The notes beneath the pieces were generated by a model. It was not told the origin of the DNA. It was given only the letters and a program-made list of their open reading frames with translations, and did not search any database. A stretch of 64,000 nucleotides of DNA from Stygiobacter sp. RIFOXYC2_FULL_38_25 (GTDB taxonomy: Bacteria > Bacteroidota > Ignavibacteria > Ignavibacteriales > Melioribacteraceae): assembly GCA_001803165.1 (NCBI GenBank), contig MHAZ01000004.1, positions 62,001 through 126,000 of the forward strand, written 5' to 3'. Below, piece after piece: positions 54,323 through 63,289 of this stretch. Numbering within the stretch: position 1 is the first letter of the stretch; each line of letters starts with the position of its first letter. The position numbers were made by a program, and so were the translations under genes.

Positions 54323-55975
54323 TTAATTTTGTCTTGCAGTATTGCTTAAAATACTACCGTAAGCTTTCGGATTATTGAAAATGCTTAAGCTTGTTTCAAA
54401 CTGTTTGTCAAACAACAGTGCCTCTTTCAATCTTTTTTCTTTTCCGCCGCTTCGGGCAATAAGTTCTTCGCGGATTAGATTATAAATTTCATCCTTATAC
54501 TTCTGAATCTCGGAAGAATGGCTTGCATCGAATTCTTTTTTCATGTTGTCAAGCTGTGTAACGAATTTGGTATCGAGTTTCTCTTCTTTGGCAGATTCCT
54601 TTAACTGATCAATCAACTTTTCAGATTTAGAAACAAAATCGAATCCGGCTTTTTGAATGTAGGCGGAAAATTCACTTATCATTTTTTGCTGAGAAACAGT
54701 TGAATAATCAAGCGAAATATTTTGATTGCTAAAATGAGTGGCGAACCGGAAAAACATTCCTTCAGCCAGCAACCGTTGAACAATCTGGGAACCGCTGACC
54801 TTCTTAACCAATGTATCCGGCATAATTCCACCGGCAGAATAAACTAAACGTTGTTTATCAGTCTTAAATTCTTTTTTGATTAATGCGTGGCTTCCTTCAA
54901 ATATTTTCCCTGTGGTAGAGTAGTTTATTTTCTGAATCGAACGTCCGCTTGGTGTGTAATATCTGGCTGTGGTTAATTTCAGCGAATTATTGTATGGAAG
55001 CGGAATTATTGTTTGTACTAATCCCTTACCAAAAGAATTTGTCCCGACTACAATTGCCCTATCATGATCTTGCAACGCACCGGCAACAATTTCCGCAGCA
55101 GATGCCGTTCCTTCATCAATAAGTAAAACTATTTTTGCATCGGGCAATATTGGCTCTTCCAACGAGTAATGATTTTTTACGCTTACAGAATCCCGCCCTT
55201 TCACCGAAACAATCAACTGTCCTTTCTGAAGAAATTTTTCGCAGACATCAATCGCCGCATCGAGCAGCCCGCCGGGATTGCCGCGCAAATCAATAACTAA
55301 AGATTTGATTTCCTTCTGAGCCTTCATATTGAGAAGAGCTTTTTTTACTTCTTCTCCTGCACTTTGCGAAAAGCCGCTAAGTTTTAGATATGAATTGTTA
55401 CTGTTCTCCGGAACGAATCCGTAGAAAGGAACATTTTTAATTTCTATCTCTTCACGGATAAGATTAAACACAATCGGGTCAGAGTTGTTTTCTCTTTTTA
55501 CAGTTACTGATAGATTTGTCCCAACATCACCCTTTAGAAAATCGCCTAAACGGTCATAATTTTCTTTACTGATCGTTTGTTCATTTATTTTAGTGATCAC
55601 ATCACCTATTCGCATCCCCTGCCGCTGCGCAGAAAATCCTTCGATAAGATCAACAACAGTAACTTCACTATTTCTAACGCCAATGGTTGCACCAATTCCG
55701 CCATACTTACCTTTTGTTATGATCTCGATATCTTTCTGCTCACTGACATCAATAAAATTTGAATATGGATCTAACGATGAAAGCATTCCTTCAATTCCGG
55801 CAATCATAAAATTTTGCGGATTGAGATCATCCACATAGTTGAGAGCAACTTCTCTATAAACTCTGCCGAAGATATCTATACTCTTATTTATTTCGAAGTA
55901 TATGTCGTTGTCGCGAGTTAAGAATCCGGAGAAAAGAAACACAGAAACCAACGCAACTAAAATCCTTTTCTTCAT
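54323..55975 (-). CDS. S41-family C-terminal processing protease
   Basis: 550 residues from the chosen start. A signal anchor (KKRILVALVSVFLFSGFL) sends it to the periplasm. A PDZ domain (about 80-165) contains KYGGIGATIGVR and GMRIGDVITKINEQ. The protease core has LVIDLRGNPGGLLDAAIDV, the catalytic Ser in GTASAAEIVAGALQDHDRA (near 295) and Lys in GTNSFGKGLVQT. An extended helical C-terminal domain of about 170 residues is typical of CtpA-like proteins in this group. The frame is open 26 codons further up but would overlap tmk by 74 bases; the ATG at 55975 lies 4 bases past the tmk stop and starts the signal peptide. Confidence 0.94.
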   Translation of the reverse strand: MKKRILVALVSVFLFSGFLTRDNDIYFEINKSIDIFGRVYREVALNYVDDLNPQNFMIAGIEGMLSSLDPYSNFIDVSEQKDIEIITKGKYGGIGATIGVRNSEVTVVDLIEGFSAQRQGMRIGDVITKINEQTISKENYDRLGDFLKGDVGTNLSVTVKRENNSDPIVFNLIREEIEIKNVPFYGFVPENSNNSYLKLSGFSQSAGEEVKKALLNMKAQKEIKSLVIDLRGNPGGLLDAAIDVCEKFLQKGQLIVSVKGRDSVSVKNHYSLEEPILPDAKIVLLIDEGTASAAEIVAGALQDHDRAIVVGTNSFGKGLVQTIIPLPYNNSLKLTTARYYTPSGRSIQKINYSTTGKIFEGSHALIKKEFKTDKQRLVYSAGGIMPDTLVKKVSGSQIVQRLLAEGMFFRFATHFSNQNISLDYSTVSQQKMISEFSAYIQKAGFDFVSKSEKLIDQLKESAKEEKLDTKFVTQLDNMKKEFDASHSSEIQKYKDEIYNLIREELIARSGGKEKRLKEALLFDKQFETSLSIFNNPKAYGSILSNTARQN

Positions 55976-55979
55976 CAAA

Positions 55980-56597
55980 TTATCCTTTCGAATACTTTGT
56001 AATTTCATCAACAATAACCTTGTGAATTTCTTCAATCGCAAGCATACCGTCAATTCTTCTAAATCTTGATTCCCGGGAAGCTAAAAACAAATATCCTTCT
56101 CTCACCTTTTCGTAAAAGTCCATCTCCGATCTTTCAATTCTATCCAGTTCAACATGCTTAACCATTGTTTTCCTTCGCACAACTTCTTCAATTGGAATGT
56201 CAATCAGAAAAGTTAAATCCGGGATAGCTCTGCCGATTACAAATTTTTGCAGCTCATCAACAAATTCTAAGTCAATTCCTCTGCCAAATGCTTGATAAGC
56301 AATGGAGGAATCATGAAACCGATCTGATATTACGAATGAATTTTCATCAAGTAAAGGAAGAATTACTTCTCCAACTAATTGCGCCCGGCTTGCCGCAAAA
56401 AGAATCAGTTCTGTTTCAATCAACATTTCAGAATTTTTTTTGTCAAGCAAAACATTTCTAATCTTTTCCGAAATGATTGTGCCGCCCGGCTCACGAATTA
56501 CTTTTACCTTTTTCCCCTCTCCAGTTAATAGTTTTTCAAGTAATTGTACTTGTGTAGATTTTCCACAAAAGTCTAGACCTTCAAATGTTATAAACAT
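55980..56597 (-). CDS. tmk: Thymidylate kinase
   Basis: 205 residues. It phosphorylates dTMP to dTDP. The P-loop is FEGLDFCGKST, where most TMP kinases have GxDGAGKST, so Phe-Cys replaces Gly-Ala. Further landmarks are VIREPGGTIISEKIR (DR/E motif region), ISDRFHDSSIAYQAFGRG, and a short lid with RKTMVKHVELDRIER. It follows the YbbR-like gene after one base and precedes the S41 protease by four, so the three form an operon. The pairing with deoC within 6 kb reflects thymidine-nucleotide metabolism only loosely. Confidence 0.96.
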   Translation of the reverse strand: MFITFEGLDFCGKSTQVQLLEKLLTGEGKKVKVIREPGGTIISEKIRNVLLDKKNSEMLIETELILFAASRAQLVGEVILPLLDENSFVISDRFHDSSIAYQAFGRGIDLEFVDELQKFVIGRAIPDLTFLIDIPIEEVVRRKTMVKHVELDRIERSEMDFYEKVREGYLFLASRESRFRRIDGMLAIEEIHKVIVDEITKYSKG

Positions 56598-56598
56598 A

Positions 56599-57510
56599 TC
56601 AGTATTGTTTTATTATGTATTCTAGTTTTTTAGGTTCAACCGAAATAATGTTTGTGAACTTTGGAATGATAATTTCCGGCTCAACTTTCCCCCCCTCTTC
56701 TTTAAGTGCATCCCAGAAATCAATAACAACCTTTAAGCTGTCGTTAGTAAGTTTGCCAAGTTTATTTATTCCGCCTCTTAGTACGACATCAATCTTAGCC
56801 GGATAAAGAATAAGTTCTTTAGCATCCGGAACGTTTTTTACTTCAACCGGAACTCCGACGAAACTTTTATCAACAATCTTCTGAACATCTACATCAAGCT
56901 TGGTTCTATTTACAGAATATCTCAAACCGGGGGTTTCTTCAAGAGTTATGTGGGTTGTTATCGCCTCAGAAACATTATTAAACTCTTGAGCAACAGTTCT
57001 AATTGAATCTACTTTACGCAAAAGAGAATAAGAGCCGAAAACTTCCACGTAAGCCGGATCAAGCGAAATCTCTGAAGTAGCATCAAATCCCTGCTTAAAA
57101 TTAAGTGTAAAGTTTTTTGCAAGCTTTACTATTTTCGAATTTATTCTATCAACATCAAATTCAATTTGCGAAGGTGAAATCTGCAATACTTGCATCGAAG
57201 GAAAAAGCCATTGATTTGACTCGATGAAATCGCTGAGATCTTTTTTGTGTCTTCCCGGTCTTCTATGAACAGAAACGTAAAAATCTTCCACCGAGCCGAC
57301 TGAAAGTTTAGCTAATTCCCACCCTTTGCCTTTTACCTGAAGGTAAGATTCCGTAATAGAAGAATAACCAACAGAATAGTTTTTCGGTAAATCGGTATAA
57401 ACAATACGCACTTTAATGGTAGCAATGTAATCTTGAGAAAGTGCCACCGCTCCCCAAAAGATTATGGATAAGACTGCGATGAATGATATAGTTATTATCT
57501 TTTTCTTCAT
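56599..57510 (-). CDS. YbbR/CdaR-domain protein
   Basis: 303 residues. An N-terminal membrane helix (KKIITISFIAVLSIIFWGAVAL) is followed by about 275 residues of beta-rich repeats with YbbR features, such as VRIVYTDLPKNYSVG, LDPAYVEVFGSYSLLRKVDSI, VEVKNVPDAKELILYPAKIDVVLRGG. In Bacillus, CdaR (YbbR) regulates the membrane diadenylate cyclase CdaA; no cdaA is adjacent here, so a c-di-AMP link is only possible. The frame is open eight codons further, into a terminator hairpin; the ATG at 57510 begins the membrane helix properly. tmk follows after one base. Confidence 0.85.
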   Translation of the reverse strand: MKKKIITISFIAVLSIIFWGAVALSQDYIATIKVRIVYTDLPKNYSVGYSSITESYLQVKGKGWELAKLSVGSVEDFYVSVHRRPGRHKKDLSDFIESNQWLFPSMQVLQISPSQIEFDVDRINSKIVKLAKNFTLNFKQGFDATSEISLDPAYVEVFGSYSLLRKVDSIRTVAQEFNNVSEAITTHITLEETPGLRYSVNRTKLDVDVQKIVDKSFVGVPVEVKNVPDAKELILYPAKIDVVLRGGINKLGKLTNDSLKVVIDFWDALKEEGGKVEPEIIIPKFTNIISVEPKKLEYIIKQY

Positions 57511-57520
57511 GTTGAAATAT

Positions 57521-57548
57521 AAAAAAAACTCCACTGACGTGGAGTTTT
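57521..57548 (-). terminator. Intrinsic terminator after BMC shell genes
   Basis: A perfect 10-bp stem (AAAACTCCAC with GTGGAGTTTT) and loop TGAC/GTCA gives a hairpin followed by eight T on the minus strand. It lies between the 229-residue BMC gene and the YbbR gene, so the shell genes end their own transcript here. The symmetric T-rich flanks could also work on the plus strand. Confidence 0.9.
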
Positions 57549-57572
57549 CCGAATTAGTAATTAAAGCTTTTT

Positions 57573-58262
57573 TTAGCGGATTGAATTAAAATGTTCTATT
57601 AGCTCATCCCTATTAGCACGGGAGATTTGTCTTCCTTTAATCGGGAAATTCTCAAACGAACGGGCAAGATGGCGGAGCTTATGCACATTTAATTCAAGGA
57701 GTTCCTCAACAGTCGGGACCGTCTTTCCATCAGAAACAATTTCTTCAGCTTCTTCTACTTGAGGCTCTTCATCAGAAACAGTTTCCACTTCAGCCAATGC
57801 TTCCGATTTCAATTCCTCAATTCGTGATTTTACCGGAGTTGTTTCAACAGATTTTTTCGGTACAGATTTTTCTTTTTTCTCAACTTCTGCAAAGAGTGTA
57901 TCAACGTGAGGTTTTTCAATAACCTCCTTCACGCTTACTTTTTCTTTTGGAGTTTTGGGCTGAACCGGAACTTCTCTTTCTAGCTTAACCGGCAAATCAT
58001 AAATAAGGCTTTCTATTTCATCATCCGGACGAGGAATTACGTGTGCAGAAACTAATTGACCAACTCTTTGCGCTGCGGCTGCTCCCGCATCTACAGCTGA
58101 TTTAACAGCAGCAACTTCACCAACAATTTTAATTGTTACCAAAGCAGCGGTGATTTTTTCTTTGCTGACCAACTTAACATTGGCTGCTTTCACCATAGCA
58201 TCGGCAGCTTCAATAGCACCAATTAACCCTTTGGTTTCTATAAGTCCAAGAGCTAGAAGCAT
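57573..58262 (-). CDS. BMC shell protein with C-terminal Rho-N/SAP-like extension
   Basis: 229 residues. The first about 95 are a BMC (hexamer-type) shell domain: [42 protein letters not shown] and [14 protein letters not shown]. An acidic, Pro/Glu/Lys-rich linker of about 90 residues follows. The last about 45 ([39 protein letters not shown]) look like the short helical Rho-N/SAP nucleic-acid-binding fold. It lies nine bases after the 98-residue shell gene, so both are made together. By family knowledge BMC-H proteins tile the facets of protein organelles. The tail could face the lumen or cytosol and bind nucleic acid or anchor the shell; this is inference. Confidence 0.93.
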   Translation of the reverse strand: MLLALGLIETKGLIGAIEAADAMVKAANVKLVSKEKITAALVTIKIVGEVAAVKSAVDAGAAAAQRVGQLVSAHVIPRPDDEIESLIYDLPVKLEREVPVQPKTPKEKVSVKEVIEKPHVDTLFAEVEKKEKSVPKKSVETTPVKSRIEELKSEALAEVETVSDEEPQVEEAEEIVSDGKTVPTVEELLELNVHKLRHLARSFENFPIKGRQISRANRDELIEHFNSIR

Positions 58263-58271
58263 ATTCTAAAA

Positions 58272-58553
58272 TTACTTAGAACGTTTTGGGAGAATGAGTT
58301 CTACGTCTGTATGCGGACGTGGAATGACATGAACAGAAACTAATTCGCCAACTCTTTGAGCTGCTGCAGCGCCGGCATCAGTAGCGGCTTTAACTGCACC
58401 TACATCTCCGCGAACCATTACTGTTACATAACCACCACCGATGGTTTCTTTTCCAAGCAACTCAACTTTAGCTGCTTTAACCATTGCATCGGCAGCTTCA
58501 ATTGCGCCAACTAAACCTTTAGTTTCAATCATTCCAAGTGCATCAAGTGTCAT
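58272..58553 (-). CDS. BMC-H hexameric shell protein
   Basis: 93 residues from the chosen start, the normal size of PduA/EutM/CcmK-like shell subunits. The canonical pattern is complete: [60 protein letters not shown] and [14 protein letters not shown]. Hexamers of this protein form the facets of a bacterial microcompartment, with pore residues in the GGGYV loop region. The frame is open five codons further up, but GGGAG lies eight bases before the ATG at 58553, which starts the domain. It is the first gene of the two-gene shell transcript. No pentameric vertex (BMC-P) or BMC-T gene is in this window. Confidence 0.96.
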   Translation of the reverse strand: MTLDALGMIETKGLVGAIEAADAMVKAAKVELLGKETIGGGYVTVMVRGDVGAVKAATDAGAAAAQRVGELVSVHVIPRPHTDVELILPKRSK

Positions 58554-58645
58554 GTTTGTTGCTCCCAATTTGGTTTTTTATTTGATGTCAAAATAGTTTA
58601 TATAGACAAAAATGTCAAAATAATAAACGCGTTTAGCGATTAAGT

Positions 58646-59068
58646 TTAACTACAATTGCTGCGCAGATAATCTTCCAAAATTACTGCCGCGGCATTTTTA
58701 TCGAGTAAACTTTTGTCCCTTCTCTTCTTTTTAGATGGCACAGATTCAATTATTCTCTGCTTCGCTATCTCCGATGAATAGCGCTCATCGGCTAATATGA
58801 TTTCCAATGTAACTTGCTTTTTTAGATTTTCGACAAACTCCAACACAACCTTTCCGGTAACGGATTCTTCCCCGCTTTCTTTATATGGCATTCCAACAAT
58901 AATCCGAACAACGCTATACTCGGTAAGTATTTTCTTAAATTTTTCGATAAAAGTGGAATCGTTAGAAAGAGTAGTTAGCGGATAAGCGAACATATTTAAG
59001 GGATCGGTAATAGCAATTCCGATTCTCTTTGATCCAAAATCTATTGCAAGCGTTCTTTCTTCTTTCAA
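58646..59068 (-). CDS. ruvX: RuvX/YqgF Holliday-junction resolvase-like nuclease
   Basis: 140 residues with the RNase H-like fold of YqgF. Motifs are LAIDFGSKRIGIAITDP (first Asp), IIVGMPYKESGEES, EIILADERYSSEIAKQRI and SLLDKNAAAVILEDYL (last Asp). The E. coli protein acts in 16S rRNA 5'-end maturation, and others resolve Holliday junctions; which applies here is not visible. It lies 34 bases downstream of the RelA/SpoT gene on the same strand and 92 bases before the BMC shell gene. Confidence 0.95.
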   Translation of the reverse strand: MKEERTLAIDFGSKRIGIAITDPLNMFAYPLTTLSNDSTFIEKFKKILTEYSVVRIIVGMPYKESGEESVTGKVVLEFVENLKKQVTLEIILADERYSSEIAKQRIIESVPSKKKRRDKSLLDKNAAAVILEDYLRSNCS

Positions 59069-59102
59069 TCTGTAGATTTTTCCTTCATTAAATTATTACT
59101 TC

Positions 59103-61280
59103 TTACTGATTTTCCGCATCGAAACGTTCAACCGTGTAAATCCCTTTGTTCTTCTTCAACCGCTCGATAAGCTTGTTCAAATGTTCAATATCCTTTACGT
59201 AAACAGTTATTGTTCCCTTAAACATAGAATCTTGCGTAGCAATGTTTACAGATTTAATATTTGTATTCTGATACGTTGTTATGCTGTTGGAAATATCTTT
59301 CAAAATTCCCGGCATATCATCGCCGCGTAAAGTAATACCTGCAACGAAGAAAGAATTAGTTGCTCTTGGCCAGCTAACGGGAACTAAACGCTCCTCTCCG
59401 GCTTTGAGCATGTTAATCAAATTCTTGCAATCCTTTCTATGAATCTTAATCCCTTCGCCAATAGTTACATAACCGATAACCGGATCACCCGGAATTGGGC
59501 TGCAGCATTTGGCGTAAGTGTAAGCCATTCCTTTGTGGTCACCTTCAACAACTACAGTTCCGGCAGAAGTTCGAGCGATATCAACAAACTTTTCGAACGC
59601 CACTTCCGGAATTTGTTTTTCTTCCGGCTCAGGTTCCGGATTCAATATCTGATCGAGATCGAGTTTATCCATTGCTACCGCACGGTAAAACTGGCGATGA
59701 TTGTCATACTTCAGTTTACGAGCGAGCTTTGTAACATCATCAGAAGTAAATGTGAGTTTGAGCTTCTTGATTTTCTTTTCCCACATTTCCTTGCCGGAAT
59801 CGTAAAGCTTTTCTTCTTCCTTGTTAAGAAACTTGCGTACAGTATTTTTTGCTTTGTGAGTCTGAAGAAACTGAAGCCAGCTTTTATTTGGTCTTTGATT
59901 CTTGGAAGTGATAATCTCAACTTGATCGCCGCTATGAAGAACAGTATCAAGAGGAACAATTTTTCCATTTACTTTAGCACCAATGCAGTGCTGACCAACA
60001 TTGCTGTGTACTTCAAATGCAAAATCAACCGGAGTTGAATTCATAGGCAGACGGCGCAAATCGCCTTTAGGTGTGAAGACGTAAATTTCATCCTGGAACA
60101 GGTTTAGTTTAAAGCTAGCAATAATTTCTTTTGAAGCTTCATCCTTTGATGCATTCTCAAAAATATCGCGTACCCAGTTTACCCATTCTTCCAAATCTTG
60201 ATCTTGTGTGGCAACGTGTTCTTTATACTTCCAATGTGCGGCAACACCTTTCTCAGCAATCTCATGCATCTTTCTTGTGCGGATTTGTACTTCGACCAAC
60301 TTCCCTTCCGGTCCAATTACTGTTGTATGAATTGATTGATAGTTATTCTTTTTGGGAATAGAAATAAAGTCTTTGAAGCGGTCTGCGATTGGCTTGTACA
60401 TTTGATTGACCATACCAAGAACATAATAACAATCGTTCGCGTCATTGCTCTCAATTATAACGCGTATAGCCAACAAATCATAAATATCTTCAAACGGACG
60501 GTTCTGCATAACCATCTTTCTGTAAATACTGTAAAGATGTTTTGGGCGCCCGCTTATTTCATATTTTAAACCATGCTCATTAAGCTGCTCGCGTATAGGT
60601 TTTGAAAACCTTTGAATGAATCCTTCACGGTCACGGCGTGTGTCTTTAATTTTTTTAGCGATGTCATCGTAAGCGTCTTTGTTTAGATACTTAAAAGCTA
60701 AGTCTTCCATTTCCCATTTCAAAATTCCAAGACCAAAGCGGTGAGCAAACGGTGCGTAAATTTCCAGAGTTTCTTTGGCAATTCTTCTCTGCTTCTGTGG
60801 AGAAACAAACTCAAGCGTGCGCATGTTGTGAAGTCTATCCGCAAACTTTACAAGAATTACACGCACATCTTTAATCATCGAAAGGAGAAGCTTGCGGTAA
60901 TTTTCCGCTTGTGTAATTTCTTGTCCCTTAAACACTCCGCCGATTTTTGTTACGCCGTCAACAATCTCGGCAACTTCAGAACCAAATTCTTTGGTGATAA
61001 ACTCAATGCTGATGTCGCTGTCTTCAACAACATCGTGCAGAAGCGCGCTGATTACAGAAATATCATCCAGCGAAATTTCTTTAGCTACAATCATCGCAAC
61101 TTCATATGGATGATTAAAGTAAGGCTCGCCGGACGCGCGGAAATCATTCTTATGCGATTCATAACTCAGCTGGAATGCTTTCTTAATCATTTCCTCGTTT
61201 ACCATCGGAAGACTATTCCGGCAGTTAACTAGAAGATCGTCTAGCATTCTTTGATGTTTTATGCTGAATGTAATTTCCAT
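59103..61280 (-). CDS. RelA/SpoT-type (p)ppGpp synthetase/hydrolase
   Basis: 725 residues with the full long-RSH layout. The HD hydrolase domain (about 40-190) has SGEPYFNHPYEVA, ALLHDVVEDSDIS and KFADRLHNMRTL, so hydrolase residues are intact. The synthetase domain (about 235-350) has DIYDLLAIRVI and KKNNYQSIHTTVIGPEG. TGS follows (VFTPKGDLRRLPMNSTPVDFAFEVHS), then a helical/zinc-finger part with YAKCCSPIPGDPVIGY, and a C-terminal ACT domain. Both motif sets look complete, so it is likely bifunctional, controlling the stringent response. It lies 15 bases downstream of upp. Confidence 0.97.
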   Translation of the reverse strand: MEITFSIKHQRMLDDLLVNCRNSLPMVNEEMIKKAFQLSYESHKNDFRASGEPYFNHPYEVAMIVAKEISLDDISVISALLHDVVEDSDISIEFITKEFGSEVAEIVDGVTKIGGVFKGQEITQAENYRKLLLSMIKDVRVILVKFADRLHNMRTLEFVSPQKQRRIAKETLEIYAPFAHRFGLGILKWEMEDLAFKYLNKDAYDDIAKKIKDTRRDREGFIQRFSKPIREQLNEHGLKYEISGRPKHLYSIYRKMVMQNRPFEDIYDLLAIRVIIESNDANDCYYVLGMVNQMYKPIADRFKDFISIPKKNNYQSIHTTVIGPEGKLVEVQIRTRKMHEIAEKGVAAHWKYKEHVATQDQDLEEWVNWVRDIFENASKDEASKEIIASFKLNLFQDEIYVFTPKGDLRRLPMNSTPVDFAFEVHSNVGQHCIGAKVNGKIVPLDTVLHSGDQVEIITSKNQRPNKSWLQFLQTHKAKNTVRKFLNKEEEKLYDSGKEMWEKKIKKLKLTFTSDDVTKLARKLKYDNHRQFYRAVAMDKLDLDQILNPEPEPEEKQIPEVAFEKFVDIARTSAGTVVVEGDHKGMAYTYAKCCSPIPGDPVIGYVTIGEGIKIHRKDCKNLINMLKAGEERLVPVSWPRATNSFFVAGITLRGDDMPGILKDISNSITTYQNTNIKSVNIATQDSMFKGTITVYVKDIEHLNKLIERLKKNKGIYTVERFDAENQ

Positions 61281-61295
61281 TGAGTTTATTATCTC

Positions 61296-61922
61296 TTAAA
61301 AAGTACCAAAAGTTCTATCGCCGGCATCGCCTAAGCCCGGCAAGATGTAACCAACGTTGCTTAATTCTCTATCTAGCGAAGCTGAGTAAATTGGAATATC
61401 GGGATGTCCTTCTTCCATTTTTTTAATTCCTTCCGGTGCCGCTATTAAACATGCAAGAATACAATTGTTCGCGCCTTTCTTCTTTAAGGAATTGAATGAT
61501 GCGACAGCGCTTCCGCCTGTTGCAAGCATTGGGTCGAGGACAATTGTTACAGATTGATCGAGATGCGACGGAGTTTTGTAGTAGTAATCTATCGGCTGCA
61601 AAGTTTTCTCATCGCGCTGCAAACCAATATGTCCAACCTTTGCGTCAGGAATCATCTTGAGAAAAGCATCTACCATACTTAAGCCGGCACGTAAAACCGG
61701 TACAAGCACAATCTGCTTTTTTAGTTTATGTCCCTTCGTAACTTCCAGCGGAGTTGCAACTTGAATCTCGGTCAGCTCAAACTGCTTAGCAAGCTCAATA
61801 GCAAGCGAGTAAGAAACTCTGTTAAGTGCAGCGCGGAATGCGGCTGTATCCGTTTCCTTGCTTCGCAGTATTGTTACATCTCTTTTTACAAGTGGATTAT
61901 CAATCAAATTAAAGTTTTTCAT
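61296..61922 (-). CDS. upp: Uracil phosphoribosyltransferase
   Basis: 208 residues, the usual size. It makes UMP from uracil and PRPP in pyrimidine salvage. The PRPP-binding motif is TIVLDPMLATGGSAVASFNSL, and the uracil-binding C-terminus is LSNVGYILPGLGDAGDRTFGT; VPVLRAGLSMVDAF is also typical. Its start overlaps the stop of the upstream flavoenzyme by four bases (ATGA), and the RelA/SpoT gene follows after 15 bases, so the three genes may share a transcript. Confidence 0.98.
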   Translation of the reverse strand: MKNFNLIDNPLVKRDVTILRSKETDTAAFRAALNRVSYSLAIELAKQFELTEIQVATPLEVTKGHKLKKQIVLVPVLRAGLSMVDAFLKMIPDAKVGHIGLQRDEKTLQPIDYYYKTPSHLDQSVTIVLDPMLATGGSAVASFNSLKKKGANNCILACLIAAPEGIKKMEEGHPDIPIYSASLDRELSNVGYILPGLGDAGDRTFGTF

Positions 61923-63289
61923 CTTTTCCCTTTTTCAAGTTTTTTGCCAAGCAAAGAGAGAATATTTACGAACGGAGATGCCGGCGGTGTGTAATTGTAA
62001 TTTATCTTTGCGAGTTCACTTATCTTCATTTTATTTTGAATCAGAACACTGATTAAATCTGCATAGCCAACTACTTCGTTGCCACCGTAGAAATTTGCGC
62101 CCAGAATTCTCTCGCTACCAAGTTCATAGACAACGATTCCAGAAGTTATTCGGGAATCCGGCATTACTTTTACAAGGTTATTTGCTTCTGCATTAACGGA
62201 ACTAACCCGTAAATTGTTCAGCTTGGCTTCATTGGAACTTAAGCCGACACTAACAAAAATATTATCAAAAATCTTTACCGAGATATTTTTAATTACCGGC
62301 TGAGCGAAATTGTTTCCGCCCGCGGCATTCTCTCCGGCAATGTATCCATAATCTCTGGCAAAAGTTGCAAGGGGAATAAACTCATTCCGGTTTGTAATTC
62401 TGTTTGCAACTTCAATGCAATCTCCGGCAGCAATAATATTTGAATCGCTTGTGCGCAGTTTCGAATCCACTTTTATTCCGCCGCGGGAACCAATATCAAG
62501 TTTTGCCGCTAACGCTAAATCAACATTTGGCTCAAATCCTATTGCTTGGATTACAACATCAATCTCCTTGCGCCAGCCGTCAACTTCAATACTTTTAACT
62601 GTATCATCTGCAAAATGAAATTTCGGTTGGGCAATTCCGCCATAAAACTCTATTCCCTTTTCTAACAGAGTATCAAGAATCTTTCTTCTCATCTCCGTTT
62701 CGGCATTAGGCATCGGAAGGATTTCTTTATCAATTAAAATTACTTCGCAGTTAAGAGTGCGAAGCGCTTCCGCTAACTCCAAACCGATATAGCCGCTTCC
62801 AACCACTAATACTTTTTTAGCTTTCTTTAGACCTATAAACTTTTGCAGAGAAATCAAATCCGAAACAGTTTTGAATGTAAAGGTGTTGGTTATGCTTCGC
62901 TGAAGTGAATCCAGCCGCTTTGCCCGCGAACCGGTTGCGAGTACAAGTTTATCATAAGGAAAATCTATGAGGTGATTGCTAACTAAGTTTCTAACGGAAA
63001 TTGTTTTACTAGTACGGTTTATTTTTTCTACCCGGTGTTTGGTAAAAGCCTTAACTCCTTTTTCTTGCTCAAACTTTTCGGGTGTATAAAAAACAATCTT
63101 TTCGTAATCGTTAATTACATTGGAAAGCACATAAGGCAGCTCGCAAGTGCCGGTAGATATAAAATCTCCGGCTTCAAACATCACAACATTGGCTTTGGAA
63201 TCAACACGCTTTGCCTTGGCTGCAGCAGCCGGACCGGCAGCATTTCCGCCAATAACTATAATATTTTTCTGCGGGGTCTGGTAAATCAC
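61919..63289 (-). CDS. CoA-disulfide-reductase-like flavoprotein
   Basis: 456 residues of the pyridine nucleotide-disulfide reductase class with a single active-site Cys. FAD motif: IIVIGGNAAGPAAAAKAKR. Active-site region: FISTGTCELPYVLSN, where Cys near residue 49 aligns with the Cys43 of CoA-disulfide reductases and NADH oxidases. NAD motif: KVLVVGSGYIGLELAEAL; second FAD motif: IIAAGDCIEVANRIT; a dimerisation domain follows. Possible activities are reduction of CoA disulfide, polysulfide, or bacillithiol disulfide, and NADH oxidase; bshC in the same window makes a thiol role attractive but unproven. It overlaps upp by four bases. Confidence 0.92.
   Translation of the reverse strand: MIYQTPQKNIIVIGGNAAGPAAAAKAKRVDSKANVVMFEAGDFISTGTCELPYVLSNVINDYEKIVFYTPEKFEQEKGVKAFTKHRVEKINRTSKTISVRNLVSNHLIDFPYDKLVLATGSRAKRLDSLQRSITNTFTFKTVSDLISLQKFIGLKKAKKVLVVGSGYIGLELAEALRTLNCEVILIDKEILPMPNAETEMRRKILDTLLEKGIEFYGGIAQPKFHFADDTVKSIEVDGWRKEIDVVIQAIGFEPNVDLALAAKLDIGSRGGIKVDSKLRTSDSNIIAAGDCIEVANRITNRNEFIPLATFARDYGYIAGENAAGGNNFAQPVIKNISVKIFDNIFVSVGLSSNEAKLNNLRVSSVNAEANNLVKVMPDSRITSGIVVYELGSERILGANFYGGNEVVGYADLISVLIQNKMKISELAKINYNYTPPASPFVNILSLLGKKLEKGKR

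Noticed and set aside
59439-60038. 199-residue plus-strand frame
   Set aside because: It lies antisense to the RelA/SpoT gene, with shadow-like composition and no domain signal.
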